Source of the DNA: Pseudomonas sp. GGS8
Lineage (GTDB): Bacteria > Pseudomonadota > Gammaproteobacteria > Pseudomonadales > Pseudomonadaceae
Direction: 5' to 3'
Length of the DNA stretch: 64,000 bases
Assembly: GCF_024168645.1 (NCBI RefSeq)
Contig: NZ_JALJWF010000001.1
Coordinates: forward strand, 5,149,501 to 5,213,500
A program made the translations under genes and the position numbers. The notes under the pieces are model-generated. The model had not been told where the DNA came from and did no database searches. It saw only the letters and a list, made by a program, of their open reading frames with translations. Below are positions 1-9,491 of the stretch, in pieces. The number at the start of each line of letters is the position of its first letter. Positions within the stretch are counted from its first letter, which is position 1.

Positions 1-231
1 ATGCGCGGGGACCTCGCGGGTGCCGTCGACCAGTGTCTGACCATTGAGCGCAAGGCTGCCCGAGTCCGGGAATTCGAAACCGGCGATCATTCGTAGCAAA
101 GTGGTCTTACCCGAACCGGAGGGGCCGACGATAACCGTACGGCTTCCCGTCGGCACCGACAGGCTGATGTTCTCCAGGGCTCGGTGAGAACCGTAGGACT
201 TGCAGATCGAGTGGAGTTCAAGAGCGTTCAT
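1..231 (-). CDS. fbpC: Ferric iron ABC transporter, ATP-binding subunit (5' part only)
   Basis: Only the first 77 codons are present; the gene runs off the left edge of the window. The translation opens [20 protein letters not shown] and has a clear Walker A motif GPSGSGKTT, so this is the nucleotide-binding subunit of an ABC importer. Its ATG overlaps the stop of the upstream permease by 4 bases (ATGA), which points to translational coupling in an FbpA-FbpB-FbpC order. The iron role is inferred from the neighbouring FutA/FbpA-type binding protein and the Fur box, not from this fragment. Confidence 0.85.
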   Translation of the reverse strand, partial: MNALELHSICKSYGSHRALENISLSVPTGSRTVIVGPSGSGKTTLLRMIAGFEFPDSGSLALNGQTLVDGTREVPAH

Positions 232-1829
232 CGGCCAGCCGTGCGTTTGGATTGGTGATAAAGAAGTCCGGTTAACGGAAGCGACAGCAGAATCATGAGC
301 AAGGCATAGGGCGCAGCGGCGGCATAGTCGATTTCACTGGTCATTGCCCAGAAACCGGTGGCCAGGGTGCGCGTGCCATTGGGGGCGAGCAGCAGGGTCG
401 CGGTCAACTCATTGCTGACCGCCAGAAACACCAGCGCAGCGCCAGCAGCCGCACCGGGTGCGGCCAGACGTAGAGTGATCAGCCACAACGCACGACCGGG
501 CGAACGGCCGAGGCTGCGGGCCATGTTCTCCAGCTCCACCGGCGCCTGGGCGATGCCTGCGCGCAAGCTCACCAGGGCGCGGGGCAAAAACATCAGTAGA
601 TAAGCCAGCAGCACGGTGACGGTGGTCTGGTAAATCGGCCGGGCGAAATGAATCGTCAGGGTCACCAATGCCAGCGCAACGACAATCCCCGGCAACGCGC
701 TGGTAATGTAGTTGCAGCTTTCCAGCACACGCTGCAACGGGCCAGGCGAGCGAATCGACAGCCAGGCAATCGGGATGGCCGCGCAGGTGGTAATGAGCGC
801 GCCGGCGGCCCCGAGCATCAGGGTTTGTTCCAGCGCCGGCAGCAGTTCACTCAGGTGCCAGACCTGCGCACCACCGGCGGTCAGCCACTTGCCAAGGGTG
901 ATCAACGGTACACCGAGTGCCAGGGCACAGGTGATGCCTTGGAGCATGAGCGCGAGCAGGGTGGTGTGCAGATTCAAGCGCACGATCCTTTGTTCGCGCG
1001 CGCTTCCCGAGCCGACCCGTGCGTAACGCGCCGTGCCGCGAGCAGCCGACTCGGCCGTCAGCATGGCCAGGCAGCAGAGCGCGAGGACGCCGGCGAGCAT
1101 ATTGGCGGCAGGTCCGTTGAAGGTGGACTTGAACTGATCGAAGATGGCCGTGGTGAAGGTGTCGAAGCGTATCATCGCGTACAGACCGTACTCGGCCAGC
1201 AGGTGCAGCCCCACCAGCAGGGCGCCGCCGCAGATGGCCAGACGCAATTGCGGCAGCACCACACGAAAGAACACCGCCCAGGGCTTGAGCCCCAATGACT
1301 CGGAGACATCTTCGATGGCCGGATCCAGCCGGCGCAAAGTTGCTGCTATCGGCAGGTAAAGAAACGGGAAATAGGCGATGACCGAAACCAGAACGCCGGC
1401 AAACAGCCCATGAATCGGCGGCACCAGACTGACCCAGGCATAGCTGTGCACGAATGCCGGCACTGCCAGCGGCGCCGTCGCCAACAGCGACCACCAGCGC
1501 CGCCCCGGCAAGTTGGTGCGTTCCGTCAACCAAGCCAGAGCCAGCCCTAGTGCGATGCACAAGGGAATGGTGAGCAATACCAGCAGCACGGTGTTGATCA
1601 GCAACTCGCCGACGCGTGGGCGCCATACCAGCGTGACAAGCGTCGCCCAGCCTGTCTGCACCGACACGCCGATGACGAAGGCAATCGGCAGTAATGCCAG
1701 CAACGACACCAGCACCGACAAACCAATCACCCATGCGCCACCGCGGCCCGCGAAGACGCCGCGAGAGCGTGCGCGCAAGTGTGCAGAGGGCGCCGCAACG
1801 ACCTCTGCCGGTAAAGTTTCAGGAAACAA
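228..1829 (-). CDS. fbpB: Ferric iron ABC transporter permease
   Basis: A 533-residue inner-membrane protein built as two halves, each with about six membrane segments and an EAA-type loop (for example [20 protein letters not shown] in the first half and [20 protein letters not shown] in the second). This duplicated-permease layout is typical of FbpB/AfuB ferric iron importers. The open frame begins with TTG immediately after the stop of the binding-protein gene and no Shine-Dalgarno is visible, so translation may be coupled or may begin at a downstream TTG or GTG. Its 3' end overlaps fbpC by 4 bases. Function follows from family and operon context. Confidence 0.88.
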   Translation of the reverse strand: MFPETLPAEVVAAPSAHLRARSRGVFAGRGGAWVIGLSVLVSLLALLPIAFVIGVSVQTGWATLVTLVWRPRVGELLINTVLLVLLTIPLCIALGLALAWLTERTNLPGRRWWSLLATAPLAVPAFVHSYAWVSLVPPIHGLFAGVLVSVIAYFPFLYLPIAATLRRLDPAIEDVSESLGLKPWAVFFRVVLPQLRLAICGGALLVGLHLLAEYGLYAMIRFDTFTTAIFDQFKSTFNGPAANMLAGVLALCCLAMLTAESAARGTARYARVGSGSAREQRIVRLNLHTTLLALMLQGITCALALGVPLITLGKWLTAGGAQVWHLSELLPALEQTLMLGAAGALITTCAAIPIAWLSIRSPGPLQRVLESCNYITSALPGIVVALALVTLTIHFARPIYQTTVTVLLAYLLMFLPRALVSLRAGIAQAPVELENMARSLGRSPGRALWLITLRLAAPGAAAGAALVFLAVSNELTATLLLAPNGTRTLATGFWAMTSEIDYAAAAPYALLMILLSLPLTGLLYHQSKRTAGR

Positions 1830-2846
1830 TTAGAGCAACCCAGCCTGTGTCATCAGCTCTACAGCCTTTCTGCTGTCGAGTTTCGAAACGTCGACAGTCG
1901 GGGCGTCGAGTTGCTGCAACGGCACCAGTTTCGGGTTGGACTCTGCGTTCTTGCCCACGGCGTATTCAAACGAGTTGCCGGTCTTGAGGATCGCCTGGCC
2001 GTCCTTGCCGGTTATCCATTTCAGGAATGCCTGGGCCTGTTCCTTGTGTTGGCTGGAAGCCAGGACGCCACCGCCGGACAGGCTGACAAAGGCACCTGGA
2101 TCCTTGTGTTTGAAGTAGTTCAGCGAGGTGTTCTTGCTGTTCTCGCCAGTCTTGGACTGATCGACGAAGCTGTAATAGTGATAGATCACGCCACTGTCGA
2201 TCTGCCCGGCATTGACGGCCTTGAGCACGGCGCTGTTGCCCCGGTAGGCGGTGAAGTTGGTTTTCATGGCTTTCAGCCAGTCAAGAGTGGCGGCTTCACC
2301 CTTGAGCTCCAGCACGGCAGCGACAATGGCCTGGAAGTCGGCACCGGCCGGCGAAGCGGCCCAGCGGCCTTTCCAGCTCGGTGCGGCGAGGTCCATCAGT
2401 GATTTTGGCAAATCGGCTTCGGCCAGCTTGCTCGGGTTGTAGACGAACACCGTGGAGCGTGCGGCGATCCCGACCCATTTGCCATGTGCCGGACGATAGG
2501 CCGCGCCCACTTGTTCCAGCGTGCTCGGCGCAACCGGTGCAAACAGCCCCGCGTTGTCGACCAGCACCATGGCCGGGGAGTTTTCGGTCAGGAACACGTC
2601 GGCCGGGGAGGATGCACCTTCTTGCACAAGCTGATTGCCCATCTCGGTGTCGTCGCCATTGCGCACGGTCACTTTGATGCCGGTTTCCTTGGTGAAGCCT
2701 TCAACCCAGGATTTGGTCAGACTTTCGTGTTGAGCGTTGTAGACCACGATACCGTCAGCCTGCTCAGCGGCATACACGTGACCGGCACTGAGGAAAGCAG
2801 TGGTCAGCAATGCTTTTTTAAGGAACGAGGGGATGCGGGAAATCAT
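1830..2846 (-). CDS. fbpA: Ferric iron ABC transporter, periplasmic binding protein
   Basis: A 338-residue secreted binding protein of the FbpA/FutA class. I chose the ATG at 2846 because it gives a proper signal peptide (MISRIPSFLKKALLTTAFLS, then AGHVYAAEQ) and has an AGGAG 11 bases upstream; the open frame extends 40 codons further without support. The mature part starts GIVVYNAQHESLTKSWVEGF, a typical opening of class II iron-binding proteins, and contains VIYHYYSFVDQS, which fits the twin-Tyr iron site. First gene of an fbpABC operon, with a Fur-like operator about 50 bases upstream of the start. Confidence 0.88.
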   Translation of the reverse strand: MISRIPSFLKKALLTTAFLSAGHVYAAEQADGIVVYNAQHESLTKSWVEGFTKETGIKVTVRNGDDTEMGNQLVQEGASSPADVFLTENSPAMVLVDNAGLFAPVAPSTLEQVGAAYRPAHGKWVGIAARSTVFVYNPSKLAEADLPKSLMDLAAPSWKGRWAASPAGADFQAIVAAVLELKGEAATLDWLKAMKTNFTAYRGNSAVLKAVNAGQIDSGVIYHYYSFVDQSKTGENSKNTSLNYFKHKDPGAFVSLSGGGVLASSQHKEQAQAFLKWITGKDGQAILKTGNSFEYAVGKNAESNPKLVPLQQLDAPTVDVSKLDSRKAVELMTQAGLL

Positions 2847-2897
2847 TCTGTCGACGGCTCCTGTTTTTTTAGTCAACACGCGTGGATTCATTAGCGG

Positions 2898-2916
2898 AAC
2901 AATGCGAATCATTTGC
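2898..2916 (-). promoter_or_regulatory. Fur-box-like operator for fbpABC
   Basis: The 19 bases AACAATGCGAATCATTTGC match the classical Fur box GATAATGATAATCATTATC at 13 of 19 positions by eye and contain the AATCATT core. The site is about 50-70 bases upstream of fbpA, where a Fur repressor site for an iron importer is expected. An AT-rich promoter-like stretch lies just upstream (2945-2990). Confidence 0.6.
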
Positions 2917-3108
2917 ATGTTTGAGTCGCCGCGAATGTAGAGAGCCAAATGAGAAAAAAATGTCAAAAAAACCGTAAATAGTTGTCATTTACTGTCGACG
3001 GATAACCCGAGCCGACGCTGCGGTGAGCAACTCTCAAACAATATTGTCGATCAGAGTGTGGTTAGGCACCGCGGCTCAACGTTGGCCTGGTCTGACGTGA
3101 CACCGGGC

Positions 3109-4524
3109 TCAAGACTTATAACGCATAATGGCAATGGTGACACGAGTCCCTGTCTGCGGCGTACTTTGAACCGTCAGATGTCCACCCAGTCTTTCGACAA
3201 TCCGCTTGCAGTGGGCAAACCCAAGCCCGAACGACGATGGTTGCGAGCGTGCGGCGTCGGCCCGAAAAAACACTTGCCCCAACTGCCAGACCTCTTGCGT
3301 GGACATGCCTGCACCGCTATCGCTGATCCGGATGATCAAACCGTTGCCCGGTTGTTCGTCCAGGGTGACCTCGACAGTGCCGCCGGCCGGGGTGTACTTG
3401 ATGGCGTTGTCCAGCAGGTTGCCAAACACCACTTCCCACTGTTCCGGACCTCCAGCGACTTGAGCCTGATGATCCTCCAGCAGATGCAGGGAGAGACTGA
3501 GGCCCTTGAGTTCGGCGGCCTTGCGCCAACGCTCGACGGCATTGAGCGCATTGTCATTCAACCCGCTCGCCTGCCCGGCAATGTCGTCGGTGCCCTCCAG
3601 TTGCGCAAGGCTCAACAGGCCGAGAGACAGACGCTTGAGCACTTGCATTTCGGCCAGAACATCACGACAGGTCTGGGCGTAATCTTCTGCATGCCGTGGC
3701 CGCGTCAGAATGACCTCCAGCGCAGAGGTCACGGCAGCAATCGGCGTCTTCAGTTCATGGGAGGCGTTGGCGATAAACAGCCGTTGATGTTCCAGCACCT
3801 CCTGAACCGCCGCTTCCATTTGCGCGTAGCTGTCGAACAGCAGTTTTTCTTCCGCCGAATGCGCCTCGAACACCACCCGGCGGGTGAATTCCGGCGGCTT
3901 CAATGTGCGCAGCTGTCGAGCGAAATGGCGAAGGTTGCGGGTGGAGAGCGACACCACGATAAAACTGCCAAGCGTCGTCAACAGCAATATCCCTATCGCG
4001 GCCAGCGCCACCACACGTTTGAAGGCGGCGACCGCATTGAGTACCGGTTGCGCGTTGGTGGCGACCAGCAGCCTGGCTTTCAGCGGACCTTCGGGGCTGG
4101 CGCGCTCAAGGACGCCCATCTGCGCGATCCATTTTTCGTAACCGACATCGAACAGGAACGTCTCTTCGTCGTCAGCGCGAACCTGATTCATGGCCTCGCG
4201 AAGTGCTTTGCGCATTAGCGGCGCCGGCCCCCAGGAATCTTGCAACAGTTCGCCCGAAAGCGATGACAAGTCAAAATACAGGTCGCGATCGTGATCCAGC
4301 TCCGAGGCGAATTCACCCTGGCGCTGATAGACCAACTGCGCATTTTCGACGCTGATCAGCGACTCGATGACGTCCGACTGGGTATCAAGATGGTGCCGCA
4401 GTTCATCGAGCCGGGTGGTTTGCACCCAATGACTCAGCCACACATAGCCGATGAGCAGCACACACGCCTGAACCACGAACAGTGTGAGTGCGATTTTGAT
4501 ATTCAGCGCCAGGTTACGCCACAC
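3109..4524 (-). CDS. Two-component sensor histidine kinase (EnvZ/QseC-like)
   Basis: A 471-residue membrane sensor. Segments at about 10-31 and 170-192 flank a periplasmic sensor of roughly 140 residues. A HisKA dimerisation domain follows with the phospho-acceptor at H256 (ASHELKTP), then an HATPase_c domain with the N-box NLLDNAIKYTP and the G-box SDSGAGMS. Its start overlaps the response regulator's 3' end by 11 bases, so the two are co-translated. The neighbouring SecDF and ArnT-like genes suggest an envelope-stress or lipid-modification role, but the ligand cannot be read from the sequence. Confidence 0.9.
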   Translation of the reverse strand: MWRNLALNIKIALTLFVVQACVLLIGYVWLSHWVQTTRLDELRHHLDTQSDVIESLISVENAQLVYQRQGEFASELDHDRDLYFDLSSLSGELLQDSWGPAPLMRKALREAMNQVRADDEETFLFDVGYEKWIAQMGVLERASPEGPLKARLLVATNAQPVLNAVAAFKRVVALAAIGILLLTTLGSFIVVSLSTRNLRHFARQLRTLKPPEFTRRVVFEAHSAEEKLLFDSYAQMEAAVQEVLEHQRLFIANASHELKTPIAAVTSALEVILTRPRHAEDYAQTCRDVLAEMQVLKRLSLGLLSLAQLEGTDDIAGQASGLNDNALNAVERWRKAAELKGLSLSLHLLEDHQAQVAGGPEQWEVVFGNLLDNAIKYTPAGGTVEVTLDEQPGNGLIIRISDSGAGMSTQEVWQLGQVFFRADAARSQPSSFGLGFAHCKRIVERLGGHLTVQSTPQTGTRVTIAIMRYKS

Positions 4525-5179
4525 GAAGGATCAACCCTTTGCCGCGAATGGTTTCAATCTCGACGTCGGCCCCGGCCAACTTGCGTCGCAGGCGATTGAG
4601 CAACACGTCCAGGCTGTTGCTGTCCGGCTCGCTGTCGAAAGGGTAGAGCAGCCCCAGCAACACCGCGCGGGTCTGCAATTGATTAGCTTTGCCGGCCAGC
4701 GCCACCAGCAGGTCGTATTCCATGCCCGTGAGCTCCAACGGACGGTCGCCGATGCTGACCCGCAAGGTGTCGAGCTCGATGCTCAGATTGCCCAGTGTCA
4801 GTGATTTAGAGCCACGGGCGATCGAGCGTCGATAGAGGGCATTGAGCCGCGACACCAACTCGATCATTTCGAAAGGTTTGCTCAGATAGTCGTCGGCGCC
4901 GCGATCCAGCCCCTGTACTCGATCCACCACCTCGCTTCTGGCGGTGACCATGATCACCGGCACGTCGTTGCCCTTGCCGCGCAGCACATTGAGTACATCC
5001 AGACCAGACATTTGCGGCAGCATCCAGTCCAGCACCAACACGTCGTATTCACTCGCATCGGCGTAGTACAAGGCCTCTTTGCCATCCCTGGCCAGATCCA
5101 CTACCCAGCCTTCTTCCTCAAGTCCGCGCTTGATGCTGTTACCCAGCAGGGCATTATCTTCGGCCACCAGAACCTTCAT
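4514..5179 (-). CDS. OmpR-family response regulator
   Basis: A 221-residue regulator with a receiver domain (MKVLVAEDNALLG, acidic pocket E7/D8, phosphorylation site D51 in VLDWMLP) and a C-terminal winged-helix domain ending in NRLRRKLAGADVEIETIRG. I start it at the ATG at 5179 because that gives the canonical receiver N-terminus and has a purine-rich AGAGCGAG upstream; the open frame continues upstream without family support. It is the cognate partner of the overlapping kinase. The divergent secDF-like gene starts 187 bases away and may be a target. Confidence 0.92.
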   Translation of the reverse strand: MKVLVAEDNALLGNSIKRGLEEEGWVVDLARDGKEALYYADASEYDVLVLDWMLPQMSGLDVLNVLRGKGNDVPVIMVTARSEVVDRVQGLDRGADDYLSKPFEMIELVSRLNALYRRSIARGSKSLTLGNLSIELDTLRVSIGDRPLELTGMEYDLLVALAGKANQLQTRAVLLGLLYPFDSEPDSNSLDVLLNRLRRKLAGADVEIETIRGKGLILRVA

Positions 5180-5366
5180 CACTCGCTCTCTGAACAGGCA
5201 TGCAGGCGTGCATTCATTGCATGTCCGGCACGCGCTGGCAAGCCGTCGCGCAGCCATATGACTTCGTTAACAAACGATTCATTTTCGCTTCTTTAGACTG
5301 CCCGCCAGTGGTGAACGAGCCCTTCGGCCTCGATTCGCTTTTCAGTCCCTTATCTGGATTTCTTCC

Positions 5367-7931
5367 ATGAGCCTTTCCAGTCGACGCCTGTCGTTCATCC
5401 TCCTGACGGGGTTTCTAGCCTGTCTGGTGGCCGCGACATTTTCCAGCCTGGCCACTCATGTGCGCTTCGGGCTGGAATTTCGCGGTGGTTACGAGATTTA
5501 TTACGTTGTGAACCCGGCACCGGGCAAAACCCTGCTCGCCAAGGATGACCTGTTGCAGACGGTCGCAATCCTGAGTAAACGTGCAGACAGCATTGGTATT
5601 ACCGAGCCGGACATCCGTGTCGAGGGCGCCAACCATATTCGGGTGAAACTGGCAGGCCTGACGTCCGCCGAAGAGTCACGCTCGCTGCTCGGAAGTTCGC
5701 AGGGGTTGCCCACGCAGCTGACCGAGAAATACACCCAGACCGTTGGCAGCGTGCTGGGCAAAACCGCGCTGGCGGAAACCGTTCAGGCTGGTTTGATCGG
5801 CATCGCCTGTATTTTCCTGTTGTTGGTGGGGCTGTACCGCACCGCCGGTTTGATCGCCGCGTTTTGTACGCTGGTCTACCTGTGGCTATTGCTGATTGTG
5901 TTCACCGCCTCCGGTGCCACTTTGTCGCTGTCGGCGGTGGTCGCGTTTGTGCTGGGCATTGGTATGGCGGCGGATGCGAGCATCATTTGCCTGGAACGTA
6001 TGCGCGAGGAAATCGACCTCGGCCGGTCTCTGCGCGAAGCCGTGGAAAACGGCTTTAAAGGCTCGCTGCCGACGATACGTGATGCAAACCTGGTGACCGC
6101 ACTGGCGATGATTGCCTTGTTCGCGGCCGGCATCGGGCCGATTCAAGGATTTGCGCTGACCATGTTGGTGAGCATCGTGATCAGTGTCGCCACTAACTTC
6201 TTTCTGATTCGCCGGCTGATGCTGTGGCTGGTCGATACCCAGTGGGTCAGCCAGCGCGGGTTGATCGGCAAGGGCAAGTCGCGCACCACCAAGGCCCGCC
6301 GTTTCAACTTCGTGGGACGGGGTAAAACGGCGATTGTGGTGTCGTTGCTGACCATCGTTTCCGGCTCGCTGTACTACCGCGCTCACGGCTTGAACCTGGA
6401 CATCGACTTTACCGCCGGTACCGCACTGGACATCGACGTCGACCGTGCAATCACTCAGGAAACCGCCACGCAAATCATGACCGGGGCGGGCACCATCCCG
6501 GCCACCGTGGCCGTGGGCGGCGCACAGAACCAGCACATCGCCGTGCGCTTCGATGAAGTGCTCAAACCGGCTGATCTGAAGCAGATCATTGCTGCGTTCA
6601 AGGGCAAGTATCAGACCGTGGAGTACGAGGAAAACACCGCAGACCCTGGTGTTGCACGGGATTTTGCCACTCGGGCTATTTATGCGGTGATTGCGGCATT
6701 CGCCAGCATTGCGATCTATATCGGTCTGCGTTTCTCCTGGGCCATCGCCTTGGCAACCTTGCTGCCAATTATTCAGGATATTCTCATCGTTTCGGCGATC
6801 TTCTCGCTGTTCAAGTTGGAGATCGACGTCACTTACATCGCTGCATTGCTGACGATCATCGGCTATTCACTTAACGATAAGATTGTGATCTTCGGACGCA
6901 TTGTCGAAAACGTGAAAAAGTCCCCGCCGATGGATGCGCTGGCCTTGTGGGGTTTGATCAATCTGAGCATCAGCCAGACGCTGGGGCGTTCGCTGTACAC
7001 CGTGCTGACAGTGGTGATGGCGTCTACCTGCCTGTATCTATTTGCCTGCGAACCATTGCAGATGTTCTCGCTGGCTCTGGTGCTGGGCCTGATCTCCGGC
7101 GCCGTGTCGTCGATTTTCATGTCCAGCGCTATCTGGCTGACGCTGTCCCGGCGAAAACTTCAAGTGGCGAAGGTTGGCTCGATGTTGAAAGTCAGCCCCA
7201 AACGCATCCCGCATCTGGCGTCCACGCCGTTCCTGGGTGCACTGCTGGTCGTCTGCATGGTTGGAGTCGGTGGATGGTTCTGGGTGCCGGCCCAGGCAAC
7301 GTCCGGCAAAACGGCGGTTAGCGCCTCGACTTCACTCGGCGATTTGTCGAGTTTCCGGACGATTACCGTAGACACTGCCCGTTTAGTGGACACCGGCGAC
7401 CTGAAGGCGGCCAAGGCCCGCATCACCGATCTGGAAACAGCCTGGGATCAGGCCGAAGAAACCCTGCGGCCGAAGTCGCCGGCATCCTGGACGTCGGTCG
7501 ACAAATCGATCGACCGTGCGCTGTCCCAATTGCGTTCTGGCAAACCGGACCCGAAAGCCTGTGCCGACGCCCTGAAAACCCTGCTGGCCAAGCTTGATAG
7601 CCAGCAGGTCGGTACCGTCACCGCCGTGGCAGCACCTTCTGCGGGGGCGATGGGCGACTTGTCCTACCTGACGGTCATCATTACCGACACCGAAAAACTG
7701 CTCGGCATTGGCGACATGAAAGGCGCACGCGCCAGGATCACCGACCTGGAAAGCACCTGGGACCAAAATGAGGAAAAGCTGCGGGCGATTGATCCTGAAG
7801 GCTGGACCTCCATCGACAAGTCCCTGGACCGGGCGTTGAAGCAAGTCAGAACCGGGTCGCCGGATCTGACTGCGTGTACTGAGGCGCTGAAAACCCTGGC
7901 GACGAAGATCGACAGCAAGCGCCTGCACTGA
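5367..7931 (+). CDS. Fused SecD-SecF-like protein with repeat-bearing C-terminus
   Basis: An 854-residue membrane protein of the RND/SecDF family. Residues 1-300 match a shortened SecD (GLEFRGGYEIYY near TM1; SIGITEPDIRVEG of the P1 base; GIGMAADASIICLERMREE in TM4). Residues 300-600 match SecF (NLDIDFTAGTALDIDV; LTIIGYSLNDKIVIFGRI). The TM4 motif of ordinary SecD, VDANVLIFERIREE, appears as ADASIICLERMREE, so the proton-path Asp is kept but its neighbours differ. After a last TM comes a tail of about 200 residues with two homologous repeats (ITDLETAWDQAEETLRP and ITDLESTWDQNEEKLRA, about 657-745 and 766-851). Pseudomonads normally carry separate secD and secF, so this is probably an accessory paralogue. 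Confidence 0.85.
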   Translation: MSLSSRRLSFILLTGFLACLVAATFSSLATHVRFGLEFRGGYEIYYVVNPAPGKTLLAKDDLLQTVAILSKRADSIGITEPDIRVEGANHIRVKLAGLTSAEESRSLLGSSQGLPTQLTEKYTQTVGSVLGKTALAETVQAGLIGIACIFLLLVGLYRTAGLIAAFCTLVYLWLLLIVFTASGATLSLSAVVAFVLGIGMAADASIICLERMREEIDLGRSLREAVENGFKGSLPTIRDANLVTALAMIALFAAGIGPIQGFALTMLVSIVISVATNFFLIRRLMLWLVDTQWVSQRGLIGKGKSRTTKARRFNFVGRGKTAIVVSLLTIVSGSLYYRAHGLNLDIDFTAGTALDIDVDRAITQETATQIMTGAGTIPATVAVGGAQNQHIAVRFDEVLKPADLKQIIAAFKGKYQTVEYEENTADPGVARDFATRAIYAVIAAFASIAIYIGLRFSWAIALATLLPIIQDILIVSAIFSLFKLEIDVTYIAALLTIIGYSLNDKIVIFGRIVENVKKSPPMDALALWGLINLSISQTLGRSLYTVLTVVMASTCLYLFACEPLQMFSLALVLGLISGAVSSIFMSSAIWLTLSRRKLQVAKVGSMLKVSPKRIPHLASTPFLGALLVVCMVGVGGWFWVPAQATSGKTAVSASTSLGDLSSFRTITVDTARLVDTGDLKAAKARITDLETAWDQAEETLRPKSPASWTSVDKSIDRALSQLRSGKPDPKACADALKTLLAKLDSQQVGTVTAVAAPSAGAMGDLSYLTVIITDTEKLLGIGDMKGARARITDLESTWDQNEEKLRAIDPEGWTSIDKSLDRALKQVRTGSPDLTACTEALKTLATKIDSKRLH

Positions 7932-7934
7932 CAC

Positions 7935-9464
7935 CTATTCGGTCCGGGGAATATACGCCACGCTCTGGTCTTCACGGCCGTGGAATATTCGCTCGCCGTT
8001 GGTGGGCGTGGTGGTGATGACCTGATGGTCGGCACTCAGGTAGTCCAGCGGTAATGCATCACCGTTGCGGTACTGGGCGACAATGATGGTGCGCTGCGGA
8101 TTCCAGTGCTGGCCGCTGGTGTTGTCCAGCCAGGTCATCAGTGCAGCGGTATCGCCGGTGCGAGGAAAGTCCTGGGTTTGCTGCACGTAATAGAAAGGCG
8201 CGCCGTCAGTTTGCAAGTACATCGGTACTTTGTTGTCCACTTCGATCATCACCATGCGCCATGTATTGAGCGGTGCGCGTTTGCTGGCCTCAAGCCTGAC
8301 CGTCTCACCGAACTGAACCACGCCGCCACCGCCGTTGGTCCAGGGATAGAGCACACCAAGTATCGCCATCAACAACGCGGCGGTCAGGCCGAAACCGATT
8401 TTCAATCGACGACTACCGAACCTGCCTGTTGCGTTGCGCTGGGCCATTCGCCGGGTGATCCACCAGGCGCCCAGCAACTGGGCGAAGGGCACCAGGGGCA
8501 ACACGTAGTAACTGCGTCGGCTGCCGCTGGCCGTGAAGAACAGCATCAACAGACCCAACCCCCAAACCAGCCAGCGCGTATTGGGTTCGACGCTGCGCCA
8601 GTGGCGCAGCGCATACCACAACGCCAGCAGCCAGCAGGGTGCCCACGGCAGGGTGTAGACCGGGAGGTAAAGCAGATAGGTGTAGATCGGTCCGATGTTG
8701 TCGAAGGGCTGGAAAAATCGCACGACGTTTTCCCGTAACACCAGACCCAGGCCGCTTTCGCCATAAGTCGGCGCGCCATAGAGGTGCGACAACATAAAGG
8801 GTGTCATGTAAAACGCCCCGGCGATGACCAGGGCTGCACACAGCCGCAGATTGAGGTGGCATTTCCAGCGGCCGTCCTGCACCACATGCGGTAACAGCAA
8901 CAAGCCCGGCAGAATGAAGCCGATCAGGCCTTTGAACAATGAGGTCAGGGACAACAGCAGGAAAAACACCAGGTAACGGCTGAAACGCGTGTCTTGCGGC
9001 CCGCGCCAATACCACCATACCGCCGCCAGCACACCACAAACAGTCAGAATGTCGGCTGTGGCGACCCGTGCCCAGAACGCGAAATAGAAGGTGGTCGCCA
9101 GCATCCAGCCCGCAATCAACCCGGTGCCTTTGCGCATCAGCTGCTCGCCGATCAAGTACACCAACCAGACGCTCAACCAGGCAGCAATCACCGAAGACAA
9201 GCGTAATGACCAGTGTCCCAAACCGCCGGTCAGCCAGGCCGTGGCCGTGATTAGCCAGTAGGAGGGCAGCGGTTTGTCGTAATACGGCTCGCCCTTGAGG
9301 TAAGGATCGAAATAGTCACCGCTCTGCAGCATTTGCAACGCGATGTTGGCCCAGCGGGTTTCCGCGCCCCATAACTCCCGCGACCCCAGGCCCAACAACA
9401 AAATCAGCGCAGTCGCGCCGAGCAGGAGCGCCAACGCGCCCCTGTCACTTTCCCAAAACTTCAT
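7935..9464 (-). CDS. ArnT-like GT-C glycosyltransferase (family 39 type)
   Basis: A 509-residue polytopic protein with the ArnT/PMT architecture: a first periplasmic loop carrying the acidic motif (WGAETRWANIALQMLQSGDY), then DPYLKGEPYYDKPLPSYWLI, about ten further membrane segments and a soluble C-terminal part. Family members transfer sugars from polyprenyl phosphate to lipid A or other acceptors on the periplasmic side. The ATG has an AGGA upstream. It lies 27 bases downstream of a second ArnT-like gene and ends 3 bases from the convergent secDF-like gene. The donor sugar and acceptor are not identifiable here. Confidence 0.85.
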   Translation of the reverse strand: MKFWESDRGALALLLGATALILLLGLGSRELWGAETRWANIALQMLQSGDYFDPYLKGEPYYDKPLPSYWLITATAWLTGGLGHWSLRLSSVIAAWLSVWLVYLIGEQLMRKGTGLIAGWMLATTFYFAFWARVATADILTVCGVLAAVWWYWRGPQDTRFSRYLVFFLLLSLTSLFKGLIGFILPGLLLLPHVVQDGRWKCHLNLRLCAALVIAGAFYMTPFMLSHLYGAPTYGESGLGLVLRENVVRFFQPFDNIGPIYTYLLYLPVYTLPWAPCWLLALWYALRHWRSVEPNTRWLVWGLGLLMLFFTASGSRRSYYVLPLVPFAQLLGAWWITRRMAQRNATGRFGSRRLKIGFGLTAALLMAILGVLYPWTNGGGGVVQFGETVRLEASKRAPLNTWRMVMIEVDNKVPMYLQTDGAPFYYVQQTQDFPRTGDTAALMTWLDNTSGQHWNPQRTIIVAQYRNGDALPLDYLSADHQVITTTPTNGERIFHGREDQSVAYIPRTE

Positions 9465-9491
9465 GTCGGGTTTCCTGCAGGACGGACAGCG

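Noticed and set aside
1911..2402. 163-codon frame opposite fbpA
   Set aside because: High-GC antisense shadow of a well-supported gene; no ribosome site or family features.
3058..4218. 386-codon frame opposite the histidine kinase
   Set aside because: Antisense shadow; composition (His, Arg and Gln rich) is typical of reversed GC-rich coding sequence.
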